This document shows, in pieces, positions 32,997 to 44,900 of a stretch of 64,000 bases of DNA. Positions within the stretch are counted from its first letter, which is position 1. Each line of letters starts with the position of its first letter. The stretch is from Rhabdophis nuchalis. Lineage: Eukaryota > Chordata > Lepidosauria > Squamata > Natricidae. The notes below the pieces were generated by a model. It was not told the origin of the DNA. It did not search any database and saw nothing but the letters and a program-made list of their open reading frames with translations. The DNA lies in NCBI GenBank assembly GCA_039707465.1, contig CM077653.1, positions 1,797,001 to 1,861,000 on the forward strand, read 5' to 3'. Made by a program: the position numbers and the translations under genes.

Positions 32997-35900
32997 ATAG
33001 ATAAAAGAAAAAAAATAGGTCATAAATACAGAAAGAAAAAACCGATAAGAATTTTAAAAAGTCTTTGCTTAACTCAGTATAAATTAAAGAAAAAAATGTT
33101 CAAAAAGTTAGAAGAACAGAGCAGTGGTAGCAGCGGCAGCGGCAGCAGCGATGATGGTAATAGAGAAGCATGACAAGGAAGCTGGCAGTAAGGGAGGGGA
33201 GAGAGGGTGGGGATGGGGGGAGGATATGGGAGCAGCGGACACCAAAGGGGGTGAGGGGCGGAGGATCCTTTCTGTGGGGCCGGGGGAAGGAGCGGGTGGG
33301 ATTCAGCACAGGAGAGGGGTCGTGTCATGGTTGAAGTGCCCCAGGATGCCTTGGTCCTCTCTCCCCAGTGGTGGGATTCAATTTTTTTACTACTGGTTCT
33401 GTGGGTGTGGTGTGGCTTGGTGGGCGTGGCTTGGTGGGCGTGGCTTGGTGGGGAAGGATACTGCAAAATCCCCATTTCCTCCCCATCAGCTGGGACTCGG
33501 GAGGCAGAGAATAGATAGGGGCGGGGCCAGCCAGAGGTGGTATTTGCCGGTTCTCCGAACGACTCAAACTTTCCGCTAGAACCGATCAGAACCTGCTGAA
33601 TACCACCTCTGCTCCCCACTCCCCCCCGTTGTATTGAGCCAAAGGCGGCCAACGGAAGCTGTGAGAATTCCCAGAATCACAGAGGTGGAAGGGACCTTGG
33701 AGGTCTTCTATTCCAACCAGGCAGGAAACCCTACACCATTTCAGACAAGCGCTTGTCCAAACTCTTCTTAAAAGTTTGAAGTGATACAGCCCAGACTTAT
33801 CTTAATCGCCTACGGAGACTAGACTAGAGTTCCCAAATTATATGAACCTCGCCTGTTTGACTTTGTGGCTTTGCTTTCCCTACCTAAATTCACTATCCAG
33901 CATTAGGTAGGACATCCGGTCAAGTCCTAGACAGGTTCCCCAAATCAAAGTTTCTCCTACGTTCAATCAAATAGGAATCTCTGCTGTTGTTCTTCAGTCA
34001 CTAAGTTGTGTCTGAGGTTAGAATCAACCTGCTTTCTAAGGTTTGTGGTTGTTAGTCACAAAGTCGTGTCCGACTCATCGCAACTCCATTGACAACGTTC
34101 CTCCAGGTCTTCCTGTCCTCTACCATCCTCTGGATTCGATTTCAGCTCACACCAACTACTTCGGTGACCCAATCCAGCCACCTCCTTCTCTGTCATCCCC
34201 TTTTCTTCTTTTGCCCTCCATTGTTCCCAGCATCAGGCTCTTCTCCAGGAAGTCCTCCTTCCTTCTCATTAAGTGGCCAAAGTATTTGAGTGTCATCAAA
34301 TATGGCAGCAAGTACATATGGATGCTACCTAGTTTATTTAAGGCCTCTATCAATGTTCAAGAATGATCTTCTGCTGTCAGTCCTTGTCATCTAGACTAGA
34401 GTTCATGAAAAGTAACACAACACCTCTGTGTTACACGCAAATAAGACTCAGGCTCCTCACACTGAGGTTGACTCACAACTGGTTTCCCATGCCTCAAGTA
34501 GGACTAGAACTCCCTAGCTGTAGGGATAGAGGAAAGGTTACGTAGAAGACATGCGCAACACACTGCCATGACCTCAGTAACTGCTTACCTCAGATGTCAC
34601 CTAATTAGTAGTACCAGGCGCTGTCAAAAACTCTCAAGATATGTGAGACTCTACCCTGGCTTGGATGTTCTTAGAGATTGACAAGGAGAATGCACCAATG
34701 ATGATGCTGTTGCTATATGCTCTTTGCTTTGCTTGTAAAAACTGTATAAAAATAATTAACTCTGTGGCGGACATGTTTACTGAGGTGACTGGGACTCGGG
34801 CACCAACTGGGGAGGGTCTTTCTGAGCAAATGCACAAGGTCAAGATTTCAGAAGGACCTTCCAACCGGAATGCCGACGCTCAGAGTTAGCCTACTTCAGA
34901 ATTTGCCACCAACATTTCTCTCTGAGCATTTAGAAAATGAAATGTGAGGCATCCGTGCCAAATTTCAACCCACCAGGAAAAGATCTCATATACAAGCTGG
35001 AGATTTTTCAGGGGGCTGGGAAAACCAGATGAAGGCCAGAGGACAGGACACGTTGAGAAGTTGTAGATTCAATATTTTTTTTTTTGGCCAACAGAATCGT
35101 GTTAAAAATATACCTGGAGCCAGTCTTCCATTCCACTCCCCAATGAGATTTATTTGAAATGGAGCTGCACAATTTGTCTTTCAGAGAAACCAAGGTGAGG
35201 GTTGTGGCGGGAGGCATTAGAATTGCTGATGTGACGGTATGAAGTGTCAGTTGTTTTAGTATGTTACTGGACACGGCTGTAATGAAATTCTCCCTTCAAG
35301 TGAGATATAAATCTTTGGCTGACAAATTCTATCAAAGACCCATTGCAGCCTATGTTGTATGAAAAGACAGAGAGAGAGAGGGAGGGAACGTGGGAAAGAA
35401 CAAGAGGAGAAGAAAGAGAGGAAGGAAAGGAGAAGGAAGGAGGGAGGGAAAGGAAAAGAAAGAAGGAAAGGAAAAGGAGGGCGGGAGGGAAAGGAAAACA
35501 AAGGAAAGAAGGAAAGGAGAAGGAGGGAGGGAAAGGAAAGGGGAAAGAGGAGGAGAGGAAAGGAAAGGAAAAAAGGAAGGGAGAAGGAGGGAGGGAGGGA
35601 GAGGAAAGAATGAAAGGAGGAGGAAAGGAAAGGAGGAGAAAGGAAAGGAAAGAAGGAAAGGAGAAGGGAGGAGGAGGGAGGGAAAGGAAAGGAAAGGAGG
35701 GGAAAGGAAAGGAGAGCAAAGGAAAGGAGGAGAAAGGAAAGGAGGAAAGGAGGAGGGAGGGAAAGGAAAGAAAAGGGGGGAAAAGGAGGAAGGAAGCTTT
35801 CAAGAGCCCCATCTCTTCTATAAGATCTTCCTCCACCCACTTCAATTATTTCAGAATTAGGGGGGTGGGGAAACTCCGAAGGACAAGGGACAGGGATGGG

Positions 35901-38900
35901 TAAAACCTGCAGCAGTTTGGGGGGGGTTGCCCACCCCAAGCAAAACCAATGATGCACAGGGGCTCAATATCAATGCATGCTTAATCGGCATCCTGGTGTT
36001 CAGCTCTTGGTAGCCAAGCGTTTGAAGTCTCAGCTGAGAAGGCCAAGGGGTTCTTGGAAGCAAACGTTGACCGGGTTTCGTCATTTTGCCCCCGGAAGCA
36101 ACAAGTGGAGAAAAACCAGGGACCCAAACGGGTGGGTTTCCCCACTTGCTTCTGGGCCTCCTTGCTTGGAGGAACCTCACCCAAAAGCCATGCGCAACAA
36201 ACTCAACCGTCTCAAGAGTCGCCAGGGGGGAAACCGACCATCGATGGAGCGTACATACCGCAGACAGGCCCTTGGGGTATGTACGAGGCCGAAGAGCTAC
36301 GTTCTAAGATGGATTACCAGTTCATGAGGATGACGGAAAGCAAGCGAGTGGCCGGGGGACATTCGGTTGCTCTTTTTCTTGGTGGTTTTTAAACGGAAGC
36401 GCATTAAAGGGATGTGGTGCCAGTGCATTAAAAGTTCAAGCGGAAAAGGAGGGGGGCAGAAAAGGAGGGGCTACCTGGGATGATGGTGGGCTGGGCCGAG
36501 GTCCTGAAAGCGAAGCGCGCCGGCTTGGACTTCCCCTGCTGGTTCTCCGCGATGACGGTGACTTCGTACTCGGCGTTCCAGTCCAGCGACTTGAGCATGA
36601 CGTGGTCGCTGCCCGACGGGAGGCGGATTTCTGGCTTCCAGTCGGGGGATTGTTTCTGCAGAAAAGGGGAAGGGAGGAAGAAGACGGCGGCATGAAGCAC
36701 CACAGAGCTGGGAATCACCATATTTTTCAGAGTATAAGATGCACCGGAGTATAAGAAGCAGCAAGGTTTTGAAGAACATTTAAAAAAAGGTTTTTACACT
36801 CTGCAAACCTCCCCAAAACGGCTCGTTTTTCTGGAAGCGGGCCCGCTTTTTTTTCTTCAAAAAAAGAGCATGAATAGCCTTTAGGAGTACTTGGGGGGGA
36901 GGCAAAAACAAGCAAAAACGCCACATTTTTCATGAAAATGGACCCTTTTTTGTTAAAAAAAGGGCATGGCTAGCTTTTAGGAAGCTTATCGAGTGCTGCT
37001 GGGGACCGGGGGAGAACAGAAATGGCCCTTTTTTACTCATTTCTGCCCTCCCCAGCCCCCAGGAGCTCTCTGAAAGCCTCCTAAAGACTCTGCACGGCCA
37101 TTTTTGTGAAGGGGGCGGGGTTTTGGGAGGCGAAAAATGCTGCATTCAGTGTATAAGACGCACCTAGATTTTCACCCTCTTTTTTGGGGAGGAAAAGGTG
37201 CGTCTTATACTCCCAAAATACGGTAATTAAGGGTTGTATCTTTCCAATATCAGCCGAGGGTTAAAAACCAGCCCCAGAAGCTAACCCAGGTTCGTCAGCC
37301 AGACTTACGACTCTGTATTTAATGAGATAGTGGCGGATGGGTGATCCCCCGTCGTCTTGCTTGATGAGGTTCACTTTGATGGAGTTCCCGTCGTCTCCCA
37401 TGTGGCCTTCCAGCTTTGGCGCGCTGGGCTCCCCTGCCAAAATGGGTGTAATTGCACATTGAATGGGGCAAGCAATCGACTCAAAACGAATACACAGTGA
37501 CATCCCACAATCGACCCAGTTCAAATAGGCTCCTGCGGCCACCTTCAAACCACAGACCCCATACCGCCTCCACCTTTTCACGGAAGCCTAAAAGTTTGTC
37601 ATGGAGGAAAGAAGATTTGACGATGATTCTGTAGGAGATGACCAGGCTGAGCCCAAGGGAGGCAGGGTCAAGCATGTCATCAGTTTGGCCTCCCTTCATG
37701 CCCAGAAGAGATCTAAGTCCAGCCCACTTTGAATTTTGTTGACTTCTTATCTACCGCCAATTGCCTTGGACTGTTAGTAGTTCAGATTCCCGTTTAGAGA
37801 GAGCGTGGGAACTTATTTCCCGTGGAATAATCCTGATTTCTTGCTCCTGACAGATTTATGACCCGTCTGGAAACCAGGAGGCCTGGATGGATCTCCTGAG
37901 CCCGTGGCCAAGAGACTAGGCAGAGCTTTGCCTTAATTTTTGCAGAGTTTGAACATTTTAAGAGGGTCAATAAATATTTTATTTATTGCTTGCATTTATA
38001 CCCCATTTTCCTTGGGTGGCTCAAAGTAGTAGATACAATGATCCTGTATCTCACTTTTCCTGGAAGGCTAACACATGGGCATTCTCTCTCCCGGCCCCCC
38101 CCCCCCCAGCTTTGTGGGGTAAAACACAACAGCTTTGTGTTGACAATCACACAATCCCCTTCTTTGGATTTCTGCCAGATTTCAACATTCAACATTCTGG
38201 AATCTGCAAGAGACTTGTGCATTGAATGTCCCCCTTTGCAGTAGAGGAACCTCTAGATTTGCCTATGTCCCAGTCTAAACAGTTTTTCTGTTTCGGTTCA
38301 TCTACACATGCGCACACAGGTATGCGCACACAGACCCCCCCCCCCTTGTTTTGTTACGGGAGTCTAAACTACAACAACCAGTTAAAGAGACCCTACAGAA
38401 GCCAACAAGAAAGAGAAGTTGAGACCCAACTCAAATTTTCAGGAAAACACCCTGAGGATTCTATTTTGTTTCCCTTCCTTCCTTGCTCTTCTCAATAAGG
38501 CGGACACATCCCTCAAATCAGGGGTGGGCTTCAAATTGTTTTACTACCGGTTGGGTTAGTGTGGCATGTGACTGAGTGGGCATGGCCAACTTGACATCAC
38601 TCACACACAGTCAGTCACATGAACACTCTGCAGGCTTCAGCAGGGCTGGAGCAAGGGGAAAACGTCCCTGGTTTTTTTGCAAAAAATGGGTAGAAAACGG
38701 GCCGTTTTTCACAAAAATGAGGGCATTTTGCCTTTCCCCAGGACTGCTGAAGCCTGCAGAGAGCATCTGGAGGCTGGGGGAAGGCAGAAACGCCCCCATT
38801 TTTGCAAAAAATGGCCCATCCCTGGGACTAGCATGCACACACCATTAGAAAAGGGGGAAATTACATTTTTTCAAAGAAGATTGTTCTGTGCATGTGCAGA

Positions 38901-41900
38901 ACAGAAAATAAAGATGGCGGCATCCAGGATAGAACTGGTATAATCACATGTCTGGCTGAGTAACTACCTATTCGGCTGAACCAGTAGGAACCCAGCTCTG
39001 CCCCATATTAATGGTTTCTTCTCACAAGGCCCTTAAATCAGGGATCTCCAACCTTGGCAAATTTAAGATTTATGGACCAGTCTCTTCTTGAAAGCCTCCA
39101 GGGATGAAGCTCCCACAACTTCCGAAGGCAAGCTGGCAAGAAGTCCAAGAAGGACCAACCCAGGCCAAAAACCTCCTGTCTCCTGAAATGCCAGGCCAAT
39201 TGACCCTCCCTGGGGGGGGGGGGGAATCTGGGATTTAGGCTTCCTGGCTCTCTATCACAAAATAAATATTATGGGTGTTGAAGGACAATCCTTCCCTTTC
39301 CTCCTGCTCTGCCTACCCCAAGGTCACTGCAACGTCATGGGGATCAAAAGCAGAAGGGTGATCTAGAGATGAAGGTCTCCCAGATGAAGATGTCCCTTGG
39401 AGGTATACGAAATGACCCTTAGGAAGTTCACTGTGAGCTTGTTTGGAAATGCCAGGACCTCTCTTGGACAAGTGGTGAAGGGGCTAGGGTTCAACCAGGT
39501 GACACTAGGCTACAAACCAGGAGATGGTGATGTTCATGTCCCATCTTAAGCAGGGTGTCAGCTCCGGCCAGCCCAGATGCCTGGAGCTGCCATTCAGAGG
39601 AGAAGACTGGGCCAGCTGCCAAGACTCACCTTCCCACCTCCACAAGCTGTCTAGTTGAAGAACCTACAAAGCTCCTGCTAACAATCCATGATTAACTACT
39701 GAGTGGCTTTCGTTCTGGGTCACAAGGTGATGGGTGTGCACATGCACACAGGGAAGTCAGCTGGGTGACTTTGGGTCAGTCCTTCTCACTCAGCTCACCT
39801 CTCCAGGGTTGTTGTGGTGCGGAAAATAAGAGGAGGACGATGTAGTATGTTTAGAGATCCTTGGTGCTTTCTGAGCTTAATTGTTTTCTTCTAGATCAAG
39901 GGTCTTCAAACTTGACAAGTTTAAGACTTGTGGACTTCAACTCCCTGAATTCCTCCTCCAGTCATGTAAGCTCGGGAATTCTGGGAGTTGCAGTCCACAA
40001 GTCCTAAACTTGTCAAGTTTGAAGAGCCTTGTTGTAGATGTTTCATTGCCTGACTAGGCAACATCATCAGGACTAAAGAGAGTGGGGTTTGTGGAGAGGA
40101 GGAGGAGGAGGAGGAGAGGGGGGAGGAGGAAGAGCAAAGGATGGAGAAGGGAGAGGAGAGACGTGGAAGATTGTGGAATCTTTGGTCTCTTTGACCAACA
40201 ACACTGAAAGCATTACCTAGTTGGGTCATGAAACAGCTACAAGAAAACAAACAACCAAGCCCGGAGAGCACCAAGGATCCCACAGTTCAACCCTGAAGCA
40301 ACAGATATTCTCTTCTATTCCTATCGGAAGTGCCTTGAATTGTTTCTTAATTTAAAAAAACCCCAATCTATAAAAAAGCAACCACATTTCAAGGGTGTGT
40401 TCCTTGTAACTGTTTATAGCCCAGAGGTCTCCTTCCTGCTCTCTACCTCTCACCACTTGACTCTTGGAGCAGCTCAGGATAACATTAAGAAAGAGTTCTT
40501 AAGGTTAATCAGATTTTTGCGCTGTCCAATTAGTGCTATTCCCCCATCCCCAAACACACACACACACACACACACTCCTTTCAGTTGAAGACGTTGGCAT
40601 TTTTACGACTCTGTTGACGTTCAAGCAGCCTCAATACAGTTAATGTGGGTATTGTAAGAGTTGGACTCTCTCAGTGCCCGCAGCATCGTAATAGCAAGGA
40701 AACAGAATCCGTATTGCTCTGAATCTGCGCCTAACAGGATTTTTGCCTTCTCTCAAATAATTTTGGGTGGCAATATTTAAAACTCAGGCCATGGAGTTCA
40801 AAAGATGGATAGGCTGGCCTGTAGCTCATAATAAGCATCTTTCCATGCGGACTTGATTCAAAACCACATCTGGGCAGGTGAAGGAGGCAGCTAAGTGTAC
40901 TTTGCTCTTCTTATCACTTTATCTCAACCGCCTGGGAAATTTTGGGGAGCCGAAAGGGGAAACTGTTGCATCGTCCAAGCACCCTAAAAATACTGGGGTG
41001 CCCTTACAGAAGTTGGATACACAGCCAAGCTTCCTGAATGGGCCACAAAGGCCACGGGGAAGAACATCTTGTGGCTTGAGCATGCTTCTTTCCAGTTAGA
41101 GGTGGGAGACCACTGAAGATGTCAGTCCAAATTTTCCAGCTCTTCAAAGCAAAGTTGTTTATGTAAAACCCTTCCTTCCTTCCTTCCTTCCTTCCTTCCT
41201 TCCTTCCTTCCTTCCTTCCTTCCTTCCTTCCTTCCTTCCTTCCTTCCACCACAGGGCTACTTTTGCAACTGGCAACATGAATAAATGCAGCTCTGCTGTG
41301 GAAGTGCCTCATAATCCATCCCTCCCCCCGTCCCATCCATGGGTGATGGCCTTTGGCATTCGTGCATGTAGGCCAATCCGCTAAAGGGGCCTTTACAAGA
41401 GAACAATTGCAATCAAAAGCACAATTTCCCCCCTGAACTTCCTGAGGCTTATTTTGGAGTAAACAATCCTGCAAACTACTTTGTATGAACTTGCACGAAT
41501 TTCAGCTTTTCCTAATTCTGCTCTCACTCTAAATCCAGATTTGCCAGCGGCTTTTCACACGTCCTCCTCAGAACTGAAAGGCTTATGGAGGAATTCTATC
41601 AACAACAGAGGGAAGCTGGATTTTCAGAGTCAGGATAAACACGAGGATGGACCCAGACCCCCCCCCCATGTGTAAACATCTTTCCTCTCTGCTCCCCCAC
41701 CCACTCTTTTATCCCTTCTGCTGACAGGCCTGCAGCCCTCTTTTCCTTTGGATCTTTGGCCTGCCACACTTTCTATTTTTCTATTGTGGGAAAATGGGAG
41801 GGGAGGATTGTATGGAGTTAGATGATACATAGCCATAACAACATTCTTTGTGGAAAGCCAAGGTCATCCTTTGTCTTTGCACCTCTGCACCTGGCTGGGA

Positions 41901-44900
41901 CTGGATGGGTGGAACTGCCAGCATGGCCGGGGGAGATTGGACCATGGGATGGACTGGTGGGTGTTGGGGACAAGATCTTGAACTTCCAACTGGGTGGGAA
42001 AAATTGGAAGCTTTCAGATTCGGGTTTTCCCAGATGGGCCAACATGGCTCTCTTATTTAAATTTGAACTTTGAGCAATACTTTCCCTTAGACTCTGATTT
42101 AGTTTGGGTGCTATTTGGAACTTTTACATCTGCATGGGGAGGGGCTTTGAAAGTCTGGACCAAATTGAGAATGGACCTTTGTGGTGTGAAGTCTCAAATG
42201 ACCAACGCTGAAGGAAAAAAGAAGTTACGGTTATTATAAAGTCAACAAACAGCCCCCACCCGAGAAAGAGAGGAGGAGGAGACGACCGCACTTACGAGCT
42301 TGTCCATGCAGCCTATAGGAAAAAGAACACAAGGCCTCCTTTTACACAGCAGCCCATTTCTCTCGAATTGACGGCAGGGACAGGTGACTTTCGCGCACAC
42401 CACTCCTAAGCCCTGACCGGGCTAAGGGGGCTTTATGAGGCTCAGGAGGGCCTCTTGCTTCAGCATTCATGCGCTCTTTTGCACATCAAGAGAAGGAGCC
42501 AATGAGGGAAAGGAGCACACCTGCCCCTCAGGTATCTCAGGAGCAAAGAGGGACCTTAAGAAGCCACGAAGGAAATGGTTCCTCTTTGCAAACAGCATCG
42601 TTCCGCTTTCACTTTAGCAGGAGGGAGAAAAACCACCCTCTGGAGTAGACCCAACTCAGACATGTTGAGCAGGAGGCCTATTAAAAAAACGTTTGGTCCC
42701 ATGCCTCTCCTTGGAGCACAATTAAAGACTCCCCCCCTCCCCTACCTTCCCATGTCGTGAAGCACCTCCTCCCTTTTTGGGGTCACTGTGTAAAAAGGGT
42801 TGAAAACTTGTGACAAAAAGCACCTGCCACAGTTTCCAATCACCAAGGGCACTCATCCCAAGTTTGGCCAACAGTCGAGGTAGAAAGAGACCAAGGAGAG
42901 GAAGAGGGTTAAAATAGCACACGGAGAAATGAGATGGGTTGGGTGAAAAGACAACAGGCTGCACAAAGCCAAGGAGGCCGAGGGTTAGTTCCAGGAGGGG
43001 GGGGATGTCGCCCAAACATCTGTGGAAGGAGAGAGAGAGAGAAAAACAGGACAGTGGCTTCTTCACTCCACACGCTGTTGAGTTACTTGGGTTAGATTCC
43101 CTGGCAAACCTCTGCTTGTACCCAAAGAGGAGCTGAGATGAGAGTCAAATGGGGGGTGGGGTGAAATGAGGATGGCCTTGGGCGCTTTTCCAAGCAAACT
43201 ATTGATCTTCTGGGAAGCCAAAAGCCAAGGGGTGATGAGGTTGGCCTTCTCCAATGGCAGGCGGCGGGGTAAATCAAGTGAAATTCTAGGCCAGGGGTGC
43301 CCAACCTTGGCAACTTCTAAGACCTGCAGACTTCAACTTCCAAAATTCCCCCACTTACCAATTCTGGGAGTTGGGAGTCCAGAGGTCTTCAAGTTGCCAA
43401 GATTGGACATCCCCATGCCGGCTCCCTTTTCTTCTGTCTCACAGGCCTAGCTGATATCCTAGCCAGCTTCATTTGTGGGTTTTGCCTTTGATCTTGTATC
43501 TGGCCCAGCTCGTTCTTCATCGTTTACCTCCGTTATAGCTGGAGGTGATTCCGCCGGGCTCCCCTCGCACCCTCACACACGCAACGGCTAAATTGATTAA
43601 AGGCAAGTATCCTTTTATGGCTTTTACATTCTGATGATGTTAGCAGTTGCTAATGAAAGCTCAGTGGGCAATATGTGTTAAATATATGTTAAAGTTCCGG
43701 AGATCATCATGTCGGTTTCTTTTGTATGTATGTATGTATGCATGTTTTCATAGATTTTCACGGGTGTAGATATGCTGGTCTTGTTGTGTTTGGGTCTTTT
43801 CCTGTGTAAGATTGTGTAAGATCTTACACAGGGAAAGACCCGAACACAACAAGACCAGTGTGTGTGTGTGTGTGTGACACAACACCCTGGTAAGCCCCGA
43901 ATAAGGGAGGGGAGCAGAACTGCTTCCTTTTCCTGTCTTTCAGCTCACCACAGGAGACCATCCAGGCAGAAAGATCTATATCTATATCTATATTTGATTC
44001 TGCACTAACCCTTGGCCCTACAGCTTCTCCCGTCCTCCACAGGGGTACAGGAGGTATCTTTGTTTGCAATATGCTCTGGAAGAGAAACACCACCTAAGGA
44101 TAAAAAAAACCCCACCCCTGAACGATGGAAACTAACCGTTTCGCCTGGCACCCCTAAAGCCCCACACCAGGTGGCCTCCCAGAAGAGCAAGAGAAGGATG
44201 GACTTTAGTTGGGTTGCATGCAGACACACCGTGTGTGAAACAAAGCTTTTTAAAAATAATAATAATAATGAGAGGTTATAGAAGGAACATTTTAAGTGAT
44301 GAATATTCAGAGGTCCTGAATGGAGGGGGTGGGGGGGAGGGAAATGGTATCGTGTTTCTAATTTGGTTTTCTTTTTTTTTTTGCTTGTTTGATTTTGTCC
44401 TGTGCAGAATTCGTTAACTAAATGGGAACAAAGCCTGCGTTTCTTTGCTGTCATTTAAATGTTTTACCTTCTGTTCACCAGCGTGGACGACATCAGCAGC
44501 ACCATGCAAGCCACATGACAAAGTCACATGATACGCACGCACATGATTTGGTTGAAAGGAAAGTGGAGGAAGTCACATGAAAAATACAAAAAAAAATAAA
44601 AATTAAAAAAACGGATGTAAACAATGGGCAAAAAAGAATCAACAACATTTACAGATTAAAGTCTAAACAAAATCAAATTAGCCATTCTATCGAAACACCA
44701 GAGCAGACAGTTAAAAACAAAACAGAACAAAACGAAAATCCATCGATCTAAAAAAAAAACCAAACCCACAAGATTATTATTGAACAAGCGCAAGCACAGA
44801 GTCCTTGCAGGGAGGGGTTGGCTTGGCTTGGTTAGGCAGAGCGATGGGGCGGCAGATTAATGAAGACCAAGTCAGGGAGAGAGGCACAAGACGTCACTAA

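Noticed and set aside
39633..39653. 21-base exon candidate in NCAM1 intron 12 (AACTAG..GTGAGT)
   Set aside because: In frame and with a fair donor, but the tract before the acceptor is poor and the product (HSLWRWE) matches no known NCAM1 insert.
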